Shown here piece by piece: positions 15,709 through 23,217 of a stretch of DNA of 64,000 nucleotides; the stretch's first letter is position 1; each line of letters opens with the position of its first letter. Both the position numbers and the translations under genes were made by a program. The notes under the pieces are model-generated. The model made no database searches, had not been told where the DNA came from, and saw only the letters and a program-made list of their open reading frames with translations. Source of the stretch: Chersky-267 sp963744115 (GTDB lineage Bacteria; Chloroflexota; Limnocylindria; Limnocylindrales; CSP1-4); NCBI GenBank assembly GCA_963744115.1, contig CAVUSI010000003.1, positions 1,488,001 to 1,552,000 on the forward strand, given 5' to 3'.

Positions 15709-16859
15709 CCTCGTTCCGGCTCTCCGACGAGCAGCGCGAGCTGCGGGACGCGGTCCGCGAGCTTGCCCGGGAACGGATCGCTCCACGGGCGGCCGAGATC
15801 GACCGGACTGCCGAATTCCCGTGGGACCTGAAGGAGCTTCTGGCGACCCAGGACATCCTCGGGCTGCCCTATCCGACCGAGTACGGCGGACTCGGCGGCG
15901 ACCTCCTGACCTGCTGCCTCGCGATCGAGGCGCTCAGCGCGGCGTGCGCCACGACTGGGTTGATCGTGGCGGTCCACGAGCTGGCGTCGCTCCCGATCGT
16001 GATGGCCGGCACCGCCGAGCAGAAGGCGCGCTGGCTGCCCGACCTGGCAGCGGGTCGGACCCTCATCGCGTTCGCCCTGACCGAAGCCGGCGCGGGCTCG
16101 GATGCGGGCTCCATCGCGACCCGGGCCGTCCGTGACGGCGACGACTATGTCCTGAACGGGACGAAGCGGTTCATCAGCCACGGCAGCGTGGCCGACCTCG
16201 TCACCGTCTTCGCGGTCACCGACCCGGCCGGCAAGCGGAATCGCAACCTGTCGTGCTTCGTCGTCGAGCGCGGCACCGCCGGGTTCAGCGTGGGCCGGCT
16301 CGAGCACAAGATGGGCATCCGCGGTTCGCCGACGGCCGAGCTGATGTTCGACGACGTGCGGATCCCGGCGACGAACCTCATCGGCGCGGAGGGGGAGGGG
16401 TTCGCCCTCGCCATGCGGACGTTCGAGCGCTCCCGACCGGGGATCGCTGCGCAGGCCGTCGGCATCGCCCAGGGCGCGATCGATGTCGCGGCCAAGTACG
16501 CGACCGAGCGGGTCCAGTTCGGGCGGCCGATCGGCGAGTTCCAGATGGTCCAGGGGTTGCTCGCCGACATGGACGCCGCCACGGAGGCGGCACGCAGCCT
16601 GCTCTACACCGCGTGTGCCGCGATCGAGGCCGGCGATGGGGACGCCGGGCGCTGGGCCGCGGTCTGTAAACTGGTCGCCGGCGACGCCGCGATGCGGGTC
16701 ACCACCGACGCGGTCCAGGTCCTCGGCGGGTACGGCTACCTCGACGAGTTCCCGGTCGAGCGGATGATGCGCGACGCGAAGATCACCCAGTTGTACGAAG
16801 GGACGCAGCAGATCCAGCGCCTGGTCGTCGCCCGATCGCTGCTCGCCGCCCACCGCTGA
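15705..16859 (+). CDS. Acyl-CoA dehydrogenase
   Basis: This 384-residue FAD enzyme has the complete short/medium-chain acyl-CoA dehydrogenase pattern. It carries the ALTEAGAGSDAGS flavin-binding signature, the beta-domain with GTKRFISHG, and MGIRGSPTAEL. The C-terminal domain contains QILGGYGY-type sequence (QVLGGYGYLDEFPVERM) and the catalytic Glu365 in LYEGTQQIQR. It removes two hydrogens from acyl-CoA and hands electrons to ETF, encoded next. The GTG start overlaps the stop of the Fe-S oxidoreductase as GTGA. Chain length preference is not determinable. Confidence 0.95.
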   Translation: MTSFRLSDEQRELRDAVRELARERIAPRAAEIDRTAEFPWDLKELLATQDILGLPYPTEYGGLGGDLLTCCLAIEALSAACATTGLIVAVHELASLPIVMAGTAEQKARWLPDLAAGRTLIAFALTEAGAGSDAGSIATRAVRDGDDYVLNGTKRFISHGSVADLVTVFAVTDPAGKRNRNLSCFVVERGTAGFSVGRLEHKMGIRGSPTAELMFDDVRIPATNLIGAEGEGFALAMRTFERSRPGIAAQAVGIAQGAIDVAAKYATERVQFGRPIGEFQMVQGLLADMDAATEAARSLLYTACAAIEAGDGDAGRWAAVCKLVAGDAAMRVTTDAVQVLGGYGYLDEFPVERMMRDAKITQLYEGTQQIQRLVVARSLLAAHR

Positions 16860-16885
16860 CGCCCGAAACCGGAGGTTGCCCGCAG

Positions 16886-17668
16886 GTGCGGATCGTGGTC
16901 CTCGTCAAGCCCGTGCCGGACACCACCGGCCAGGAACGTCTGGGCGCGGACCTGCGCGTCGACCGCGTCGCGTCCCCGACGGTCGTCAACGCGAATGACG
17001 AATACGCGCTCGAGGCGGCGCTCAAGCTCCGAGAGGCCGCCGGCGAAGGCTCGGTCACGCTGCTGTCGATGGCGCCCGAGACGGCCCCGGATACCCTGCG
17101 CAAGGCGCTGGCGATGGGCGCCGACGCGGGCTTCCTCGTGACCGATCCCGCGCTGGCCGGCTCGGACACGCTGTCGACCGCCCGCGTCCTGGCAGCTGCC
17201 CTCGGCCGGATCGACCACGACCTCGTCCTGGCGGGCGCCGACACCTCCGACGGTGGGAGCGGGACGGTGGCTGCCGGGATCGCCGCGCTGACGGGCCTGC
17301 CCTACCTGTCGTACGCAGCGAGGATCGAGCCGGACGGAGGCTCGGTCCGGGTGCGCCGGATCAGTCCGACCGGGTACGACCTGCTCGAGGCGCCGCTGCC
17401 CGCCCTGGTGGTCGCGACCCAGGCGCTGGGTGAACCGCGCTACCCCTCGCTGAAGGGCATCATGGCCGCCCGGTCCAAGTCGATCGTGACCTGGTCGTTG
17501 GCCGACCTCGAGATCGATCCATCGACGGTCGGCGGGGCGGTGGCGACGACCCGTGTCCTGCGGGCGGAAGCGCCGCCGCCCCGATCTGCGACGCGCGTCA
17601 TCCGCGAGCCGGCCCCGGTCGCTGCGGCGCAGCTGGTCGAGTTCCTCGCCGAGCGGAGGCTCATCTGA
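16886..17668 (+). CDS. etfB: Electron transfer flavoprotein beta subunit
   Basis: EtfB (260 residues, normal length) forms with EtfA the soluble flavoprotein that collects electrons from acyl-CoA dehydrogenases. Visible family features are the N-terminal VVLVKPVPDT, NANDEYALEAALKL, an AMP/FAD-binding GADAGFLVTDP segment and the ETF signature around LPYLSYAARIE and VVATQALGEPRYPSLKGIM. GGAGGTTG lies 5-10 bases before the GTG. Its stop overlaps the etfA ATG (TGATG), fitting equimolar production. Confidence 0.95.
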   Translation: MRIVVLVKPVPDTTGQERLGADLRVDRVASPTVVNANDEYALEAALKLREAAGEGSVTLLSMAPETAPDTLRKALAMGADAGFLVTDPALAGSDTLSTARVLAAALGRIDHDLVLAGADTSDGGSGTVAAGIAALTGLPYLSYAARIEPDGGSVRVRRISPTGYDLLEAPLPALVVATQALGEPRYPSLKGIMAARSKSIVTWSLADLEIDPSTVGGAVATTRVLRAEAPPPRSATRVIREPAPVAAAQLVEFLAERRLI

Positions 17669-18636
17669 TGGGGTTCCTGCTCGTCGTCGCCGAGGTCCTG
17701 GCAGACGGCAGCCTCGCCCGGATCAGCACCGAGGTCGCGACCCTCGCCCGTGGCCTTGCCGAGGCCGGCGGGCACGATGCGCGCGGCCTCGTGGTCGCGG
17801 CCGATCCCTCGCTCGCGGCCGCCGAGCTGGCTCGCTACCTCCCCGCCGTGGAGGCGGTGACCGTCCCGGAACTGCGCGATCAGGTGGCTCCGCAGCGGGT
17901 CGCGGCCGAAGCCGTCCGGTCGGGCGCCCTGGCCGAGGTCATCCTCATGGGCGCCTCGCCCGATGGGCGGGACGTCGCCGGCTACCTCTCGGCGCTGCTC
18001 GGTCGAGGGATCCTCGCCAATGCGACCGCCGTGAGCTGGGAGGACGGTCCGATCGTCGAGATGAGCGTGTTCGGCGGGCGGCTCGACACGTGGTCCGGGT
18101 TCACCGCCGGCGGCGGGATCGTCACGGTCCGACCGAACGTCGTCACGGCGGTCCCTGCCGAGACGACCGGGACGGTCACCGTCGGCACGGCCGACCCGGC
18201 CGCGGGGATCCCGCCGATCCGCGTCCTCGAGCGGGTCGCCGAGGCCGGCGGTGCGGCACCGATCGAGGAGGCTCGGATCATCGTGGCGGGCGGCCGCGGG
18301 ATGGGCGGCCCAGACGGGTTCCGGATCGCCGAGGAGCTGGCGAGCGCGCTGGGCGGCGCCATCGGCGCGTCTCGCGCAGCGGTCGATTCCGGCTGGATCC
18401 CGTACAGCCAGCAGATCGGGCAGACCGGCAAGATCGTCAAGCCGGCCCTGTACCTGGCGCTCGGCATCTCGGGCGCCATCCAGCACAAGGTCGGGATGCA
18501 GACCGCCGAGACGATCGTCGCGATCAACCGGGACCCGGACGCACCGATCGCCGACTTCGCCGATGTGATCGTCGTGGGCGACCTGTTCGAGGTCGTCCCG
18601 GCCCTCCTCGACGCCCTCCGCGTCCGCTCGGCCTGA
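17668..18636 (+). CDS. etfA: Electron transfer flavoprotein alpha subunit
   Basis: EtfA (322 residues) carries the catalytic FAD. The C-terminal FAD-binding domain shows GGRGMGGPDGFRIAEELA, the SGWIPYSQQIGQTGK loop and GISGAIQHKVGM, all characteristic. The N-terminal half has the ETF fold with the motif VILMGASPDGRDVAG. With EtfB, the upstream acyl-CoA dehydrogenase and the membrane Fe-S oxidoreductase it completes an electron path from fatty acyl-CoA to the quinone pool. No bifurcation-specific features were identified. Confidence 0.95.
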   Translation: MGFLLVVAEVLADGSLARISTEVATLARGLAEAGGHDARGLVVAADPSLAAAELARYLPAVEAVTVPELRDQVAPQRVAAEAVRSGALAEVILMGASPDGRDVAGYLSALLGRGILANATAVSWEDGPIVEMSVFGGRLDTWSGFTAGGGIVTVRPNVVTAVPAETTGTVTVGTADPAAGIPPIRVLERVAEAGGAAPIEEARIIVAGGRGMGGPDGFRIAEELASALGGAIGASRAAVDSGWIPYSQQIGQTGKIVKPALYLALGISGAIQHKVGMQTAETIVAINRDPDAPIADFADVIVVGDLFEVVPALLDALRVRSA

Positions 18637-18652
18637 GGAGAGCGTCCGCCCC

Positions 18653-19210
18653 GTGGGAACCATCCTGGCGCTGGTGATCCCGCTCGTCGCCTTCGTCGTC
18701 CTCGCGGCGGCGTTCATCGTCCTGTTCAGGCGAGCATCCCGGGCACTGACCCGGACACGGGAGGAGGAGCGCTTCCGGAGCGCGGTCGAGGACCTGGCCA
18801 AGCGGATCGATGAGTCGCTGGCCGGTGTCATCGCGCGGATCGACGCGGTCCGCCGGCATCAGCTCGACGCGGACGCGATCGCGCCGAACCTCGAGGCGGC
18901 CCACGATGCCGTCGGACGCTACGCCGAGGAGGCGAGCGGCCTCCATGGCCCGGTCCCGGCCGACGACGTGCGGGCCAGCCTGCTCGAGGAGCTCGATCGG
19001 GCGGCGCGGGCACTCGAGATGGTCGCCCACGGGTGCACGCTGATGGCGGCCTCGGGGGGTCGGCATCGCGAGCTCGAGGCGCAGACGGCGATCAAGCGCG
19101 GCTACCTCAACACCCTGCACGCCCGGGAGGCGATCGCCCGGCATGCCGACGACCTCGCCTCGAGCCGGCCGGCCGAGCAGCGTCAGTGGCGGTCGCGGCG
19201 GCAGGGATGA
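18653..19210 (+). CDS. Membrane-anchored helical protein of unknown function
   Basis: The 185-residue product has one N-terminal membrane helix (GTILALVIPLVAFVVLAAAF), followed by a basic stop-transfer (FRRASRALTRTREEE). A long Ala/Glu/Arg-rich helical region with coiled-coil character (about residues 45-170) comes next, ending in a basic tail. No enzymatic motif is seen. The start GTG lies 16 bases after etfA with a GAGGAG upstream, so it is probably cotranscribed with the ETF operon. It is present as a typical 'tail of operon' gene; a link to electron transfer is only positional. Confidence 0.65.
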   Translation: MGTILALVIPLVAFVVLAAAFIVLFRRASRALTRTREEERFRSAVEDLAKRIDESLAGVIARIDAVRRHQLDADAIAPNLEAAHDAVGRYAEEASGLHGPVPADDVRASLLEELDRAARALEMVAHGCTLMAASGGRHRELEAQTAIKRGYLNTLHAREAIARHADDLASSRPAEQRQWRSRRQG

Positions 19211-19253
19211 CCTGTCGACGCTTTGGTCCGTTCCGCAACCTTGGGCCTGGCAG

Positions 19254-19300
19254 ACACCGTATGTAGTGGTACCATCGGTCCACACCACTAGCGGTAGTGG
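19254..19300 (+). promoter_or_regulatory. Tandem NrdR-box-like operator upstream of nrdR
   Basis: Two imperfect palindromes end in the same TAGTGG and lie 31 bases apart: ACACCGTATGTAGTGG (19254-19269) and CCACTAGCGGTAGTGG (19285-19300). Known NrdR sites are pairs of 16-base boxes (consensus like ACACwATATATwGTGT) separated by about three helical turns, so both half-site sequence and spacing fit. A TACCAT hexamer (19270-19275) between them could be the -10 box. Binding would make nrdR-dcd autoregulated by NrdR. Confidence 0.6.
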
Positions 19301-19338
19301 TAGGCGGCCCGCCATCCGGGCCCCAGACCGGGAGACCG

Positions 19339-19806
19339 ATGCGCTGTCCGCAATGCGGTGAACGCGAGACCAGGGTCGTCGACTCGCGCGACCTCGATGA
19401 CTCGGCGACGATCCGCCGCCGCCGCGAATGCGCGGCATGCGCGACGCGGTTCACGACGTACGAGCGGGTCGAGGCGGCGCGCCTGGTCGTCGTCAAGCGC
19501 GACGGCGTTCGCCAGGAGTTCGACCGTGACAAGCTCGCCAGTGGGTTGCGCAAGGCGCTGACCCGACGGCCGGTCCCGGACGGCTCGGCCGAGGCGGCGG
19601 CGGATGCGATCGAGGCGGAGCTCCGGTCAGCCGGCGCGAGCGAGATCCCGTCCTCGCGGATCGGGGCGATGGCGATGGACAAGCTCCGCGGCATCGACCA
19701 GATCGCCTACATCCGGTTCGCCAGCGTGTACCAGAGCTTCGAGGATCTCGAGGACCTCAAGCGCGAGGTCGATACGCTCTTCGACAGCCGCGGCGACGAC
19801 CGGTGA
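19339..19806 (+). CDS. nrdR: Transcriptional repressor NrdR
   Basis: NrdR senses ATP/dATP and represses ribonucleotide reductase and related genes. The 155-residue protein has the N-terminal zinc ribbon (Cys3, Cys6, Cys31, Cys34 in MRCPQCGE and ECAAC) and the RFTTYERVE linker. An ATP-cone domain follows (VVKRDGVRQEFDRDKL to RFASVYQSFEDLEDLK). Length is typical. GGGAGACC precedes the ATG. It is followed by dcd with a GTGA overlap, so both nucleotide genes would share the operator upstream. No ribonucleotide reductase gene is in the window. Confidence 0.95.
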   Translation: MRCPQCGERETRVVDSRDLDDSATIRRRRECAACATRFTTYERVEAARLVVVKRDGVRQEFDRDKLASGLRKALTRRPVPDGSAEAAADAIEAELRSAGASEIPSSRIGAMAMDKLRGIDQIAYIRFASVYQSFEDLEDLKREVDTLFDSRGDDR

Positions 19807-20396
19807 GCGTCCTCGCGGACCGTGACATCCGGGCCGCGATCGAAGCGGGTGACGTGCGGATCGACCCGTACGACCCGAGCGATCTGCAGCCGTCCTCGGT
19901 GGACCTCCACCTCGACCGCAGCTTCCGGGTGTTCCGCAACAACCGCTACGCCTACATCGACGTCCGCGCCCCCCAGCCGGACCTGACCGAGCTCCTGCGG
20001 ATCGACGACGACGAGCCGTTCATCCTCCACCCGGGTGAGTTCGTCCTGGGGCAGACGCTCGAATGGGTCGAGCTGCCCGACGACCTCGTGGCCCGGCTCG
20101 AGGGCAAGAGCTCGCTCGGCCGGCTCGGCCTGCTCATCCACTCCACCGCGGGCTACGTCGATCCGGGCTGGAAGGGCAATCTGACGCTCGAGCTGAGCAA
20201 CGTCGCCAACCTGCCGATCGCGTTGTACTTCGGGATGCGGATCGGGCAGATCAGCTTCTTCCGGATGTCGAGCCCGGTCGAGCGGCCGTACGGCTCGCCG
20301 ACGCTCGGCTCGAAATACCAGGGCCAGTCGGAGCCGACCGCCTCGGCCTTCCACCGCGACTTCACGGGCCGGACGGAGGAGCGGTCCCGGTCCTGA
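19803..20396 (+). CDS. dcd: dCTP deaminase
   Basis: Dcd deaminates dCTP to dUTP, feeding dTMP synthesis. The 197-residue trimer-type protein shows LQPSSVDLHLDRSFRVFRN at the N-terminus, the conserved core GKSSLGRLGLLIHSTAG, then YVDPGWKGNLTLELSN with the catalytic Glu in TLEL. FFRMSSPVERPYG and GSKYQGQ lie near the C-terminus. Whether it is mono- or bifunctional (with dUTPase activity) cannot be told here. Coupling to nrdR suggests dNTP-responsive control. Confidence 0.95.
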   Translation: MSVLADRDIRAAIEAGDVRIDPYDPSDLQPSSVDLHLDRSFRVFRNNRYAYIDVRAPQPDLTELLRIDDDEPFILHPGEFVLGQTLEWVELPDDLVARLEGKSSLGRLGLLIHSTAGYVDPGWKGNLTLELSNVANLPIALYFGMRIGQISFFRMSSPVERPYGSPTLGSKYQGQSEPTASAFHRDFTGRTEERSRS

Positions 20397-20430
20397 CCGG
20401 ACCGCGGCATCGGGTGATGGACGGCCGTCC

Positions 20431-21297
20431 GTGGGCATGAACGAGGCCGTCCACTGGTCCGCCTCGCTCGGCGCTGGAACCACGGTGGCGCTCGTCCAGG
20501 CGGGGACCTTCCGGTCCGACGCAGGGACCCTGTTCGGGCCAGTCCCGCGGTTGCTGTGGGACCGGCTCGTCGTCGACGAGATCGATCCGGACAACCGGCT
20601 GCTCCAGGCGCTCAACTGCCTGCTCGTGGAGACGCCCGCCGGACGGGTCCTGGTCGAGACGGGCATCGGGGGGCGGATCGACGACAAGGGTCGGGCGATG
20701 CGCGGCTACGACGGCCCGTGGATCGTCCCCGCGCTCGAGCGTGCCGGCTTCATGCCCGACTCGATCGACGTCGTCGCGCTGAGCCACCTCCACTTCGATC
20801 ACGCCGGCGGCCTGCTGACCCCGGAGGGGGAGCGTGCCTTTCCTCGGGCGACGATCGTCGCCCAACGAGCCGAGTGGGAGATCGCCCTCGGCGACAATCC
20901 GCGGGTCGTGGCGAGCTACGTCCAGCCCGAGCTCCGGCTCGTCCGCGCCTGGGGCGAAGCGGGCTGGGCCGACGGCGAGCGGGAGATCCTGCCCGGGGTG
21001 ACCGTCGTCCCGACCGGCGGACACTCCGCCGGGCACCAGGCGATCGTCGTCCGAGGCGCAGGGCCCGGCGGGCGCACTTTGGCGTTCTTCGGCGACCTGT
21101 GCATGCGACCGTGGAGCGCCAATCCGCGCTGGGTCACGGCCTTCGACGACTTCCCGCTCGATTCGGTCCTGGTCAAGGCGTCGCTCTTCGCGCAGGCCGC
21201 CGACGAGGGCTGGATCGTCGTCCTGTCCCACGAGGCGCTCCATCCCATCGGTCGTCTGGTCCGGGACCGCGATCGGTTCCGCTACGAGGCGGATTGA
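20431..21297 (+). CDS. Metallo-beta-lactamase-fold hydrolase
   Basis: This 288-residue protein has the MBL zinc motif HLHFDHAG at residues 119-126, a further His in GGHSAGHQAIVV, the bridging Asp in FFGDL and a late LSHEALH. The layout matches the broad MBL group containing lactonases and thiol-ester hydrolases (quorum-quenching-like, with a long lid region around YDGPWIVPALERAGF). Substrate is unknown. The GTG at 20431 gives the longest version; the ATG at 20437 is equally plausible. It is soluble, no signal peptide. Confidence 0.85.
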   Translation: MGMNEAVHWSASLGAGTTVALVQAGTFRSDAGTLFGPVPRLLWDRLVVDEIDPDNRLLQALNCLLVETPAGRVLVETGIGGRIDDKGRAMRGYDGPWIVPALERAGFMPDSIDVVALSHLHFDHAGGLLTPEGERAFPRATIVAQRAEWEIALGDNPRVVASYVQPELRLVRAWGEAGWADGEREILPGVTVVPTGGHSAGHQAIVVRGAGPGGRTLAFFGDLCMRPWSANPRWVTAFDDFPLDSVLVKASLFAQAADEGWIVVLSHEALHPIGRLVRDRDRFRYEAD

Positions 21298-21300
21298 GCG

Positions 21301-22017
21301 CTACGGCGATGGCGACGGCGGTGGGCGGCACGGCGGTGGGTGCCGGGACGGCGCCGGCAGGATCGCCTCGACGTTCGCGGCGGCCTCGGCGGCGGACAGC
21401 GGCCCGGCGATGACCTTCCGGATCCGGCCATCCGGCCCGATGAACACCTGGGTCGGCAGGCCGTAGACCTGATAGAGGTGGAAGGCGTCGGCCGACAGGT
21501 CGGCGGCGATCGTGTAGTCGAGCCCGTACTTCGCGGCGTACGCCCCGACATCGGCCGGGTTCGTCTCCTGGACGCTGATCCCGATGAGCTCGAGCCCTCG
21601 ATCCTTGTAGGCCGCGTAGGTGTCGCGCAGGGTCGGCGTCTCCGACTGGCAGGGTGGACACCAGCTCGCCCAGAAGTTCAGCCAGATGCCTTTGCCGCGC
21701 AGATCGGCCAGCCGGACCGGCTTGCCGTCCACGTCGGTCAGCTGCCAGGCCGTCCCATCCGGGCGGATGCCGGCCAGCTCGGGGGCCAGGCTGCCGACCG
21801 CGAGCCCGGTCGTCGGCGAACCGACCAGGTACGCCGTGGGATGGGGATCGCCCGGTCCGGTCCCGCCGGTCGTCCCGAGCGGACGCGTGGCCGCGACGAG
21901 CACCACCGCCACCACCACGACGATCGCCAGGACCACTCCGAGCTGGCGGCCGCTGAACGGACCGATCAGGCCGTGACGCTCGGGTCGATGTTCGAACCCG
22001 GGAGACGGGTCGGTCAT
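21301..22017 (-). CDS. Membrane-anchored TlpA/ResA-like thiol-disulfide oxidoreductase
   Basis: The 238-residue protein has a single N-terminal membrane anchor (about residues 27-44) and an extracytoplasmic thioredoxin fold. The active site is WCPPC (Cys120, Cys123) in NFWASWCPPCQSETP. The cis-Pro strand is VYGLPTQVFIGPDGRI. This is the TlpA/ResA pattern used to reduce disulfides in cytochrome c maturation or in secreted proteins. It overlaps the ccdA stop by one base (TGATG), and CcdA is its usual electron donor. A Pro-rich C-terminal tail of about 20 residues is unusual. Confidence 0.88.
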   Translation of the reverse strand: MTDPSPGFEHRPERHGLIGPFSGRQLGVVLAIVVVVAVVLVAATRPLGTTGGTGPGDPHPTAYLVGSPTTGLAVGSLAPELAGIRPDGTAWQLTDVDGKPVRLADLRGKGIWLNFWASWCPPCQSETPTLRDTYAAYKDRGLELIGISVQETNPADVGAYAAKYGLDYTIAADLSADAFHLYQVYGLPTQVFIGPDGRIRKVIAGPLSAAEAAANVEAILPAPSRHPPPCRPPPSPSP

Positions 22018-22841
22018 CAGATCCCGGTCAGGAACGTGAAGTAACGGGGCATCAGCGACAGGAGATCGAACAGCATCGCCACGCCGATCGCCGAGACCAG
22101 CAACCCGCCGATGACGGACACCGTGTGGGCGTGACGTTGGAGGGGCCGAAGGACCGCCGGAGCCCGGTCGTAGAGCGCGCCGATGGCCAGGAACGGGATC
22201 CCCAGCCCGAGGGTGTAGCCGACGAGCAGGATGGCGCCCTGGGCGGTCGAGCCCGAGGTCGCGGCGAGCGTCAGGATCCCGCCCAGGATGATCCCGATGC
22301 ACGGCGTCCAGCCGATGGCGAAGATCGTCCCGAGCCCGAACGAGGCGACCAGGCCGCGCCCATCGCCGACCAGGCGGCCACCGATGCGGTCGCCAAGACC
22401 GGGCGTCGACCGGCCCGGATCCTGCAGGACCATCCCGCCGGTGGCGCCGGCCACCGTGGTGCTGGCCCCGAGGTCGAGCGGGCGCCACGTTCGCTGCAGC
22501 CGCGCGATGTCGAGGAAGCCGGCGAGACTCAGGCCCATCACGATCAGCGCGATCCCACCGATCTGGCGCAGCAGCGGGAGCCACTGCCCCAGCGCCCCGC
22601 CCGCATACGTCGCGCTGATGCCGAGGATCGTGAACACCGATCCGAACCCGAGGACATAGGCGAGCGAGTGGCGCATCGCGAGCCAGCGGGACGGTTCCGT
22701 TCCTGCGGGCGAGCCGGCCACGGCGACCGCGGTCAGCTGCCCGAGGTACGCCGGGACGAGGGGCAGGACGCACGGCGACAGGAAGCTGAGCAGGCCGGCC
22801 GCGACGGCGACCAGGAAGGTGAGATCCGTGCCGCCGGTCAC
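22017..22841 (-). CDS. ccdA: CcdA/DsbD-type transmembrane thiol-redox transporter
   Basis: CcdA carries reducing equivalents from cytoplasmic thioredoxin across the membrane. The 274-residue protein has about six helices and the two redox Cys in their typical contexts: FLSPCVLPLVPAYLG (Cys24) and AIGWTPCIGIILGG (Cys181). A ~30-residue Gly/Thr-rich insertion sits between the two halves (around residues 125-160). The GTG start overlaps the preceding glutaredoxin-like gene by 4 bases; the downstream gene encodes a TlpA-like partner. This three-gene set is a complete extracytoplasmic reduction relay. Confidence 0.92.
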   Translation of the reverse strand: MTGGTDLTFLVAVAAGLLSFLSPCVLPLVPAYLGQLTAVAVAGSPAGTEPSRWLAMRHSLAYVLGFGSVFTILGISATYAGGALGQWLPLLRQIGGIALIVMGLSLAGFLDIARLQRTWRPLDLGASTTVAGATGGMVLQDPGRSTPGLGDRIGGRLVGDGRGLVASFGLGTIFAIGWTPCIGIILGGILTLAATSGSTAQGAILLVGYTLGLGIPFLAIGALYDRAPAVLRPLQRHAHTVSVIGGLLVSAIGVAMLFDLLSLMPRYFTFLTGI

Positions 22842-23140
22842 GCGTCGAGGACCTCGCGCAGGAGGCGTTCGATACGCGCCGGGCTGGTGGCGAGCGGGAG
22901 CCGGCGGTCACCGAGCTCGATCACCGGGATCTCCGCGAAGTACGCCCGTTCCCAGGCCGGATCCGACTCGATGTCACGCTCGACCAAGGCGACGGACGGC
23001 CGGCCTTCGGCCGTGCGGCGGTCCAGGGCCGCCGCCAGGAGGGCGCGGGTCTCAGTGCACAGGGCGCAGCCCGGCCGGGTGTAGAGGACGACCGAGGTCG
23101 GGGCGCCGCCGTCGGCCCCGATCGGGGTGGCGTCATCCAT
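22838..23140 (-). CDS. Glutaredoxin-like protein
   Basis: The 100-residue protein contains SVVLYTRPGCALCTETRALL with a CxxC pair (Cys25, Cys28), and EIPVIELGDRRLP as the cis-Pro strand. It ends ARIERLLREVLDA. This matches the 'glutaredoxin family protein' (DUF836-like) group found next to CcdA in Actinobacteria and Chloroflexota. It is cytoplasmic and likely exchanges electrons with CcdA or acts on small thiols. It is first in the three-gene thiol operon. Confidence 0.85.
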   Translation of the reverse strand: MDDATPIGADGGAPTSVVLYTRPGCALCTETRALLAAALDRRTAEGRPSVALVERDIESDPAWERAYFAEIPVIELGDRRLPLATSPARIERLLREVLDA

Positions 23141-23217
23141 ACGCCGGGATTGTAGTCGACCCTCCAGGCGGGGCCGATCGGGCGAGGGCCAGCCCCTGGA
23201 GACGGGCCGGGCGAGGG

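Noticed and set aside
12832..15786. Very long open frame (about 980 codons) on the minus strand opposite moaC, mogA and the Fe-S oxidoreductase
   Set aside because: It is an antisense shadow of GC-rich genes: low-complexity Arg/Asp/Gly/His composition, no domain, and it runs across several real genes.
21301..22911. A 536-codon minus-strand frame suggesting a long TlpA fusion protein
   Set aside because: The upstream part only reads through ccdA in the wrong frame; the true start at 22017 overlaps the ccdA stop and begins the membrane anchor.
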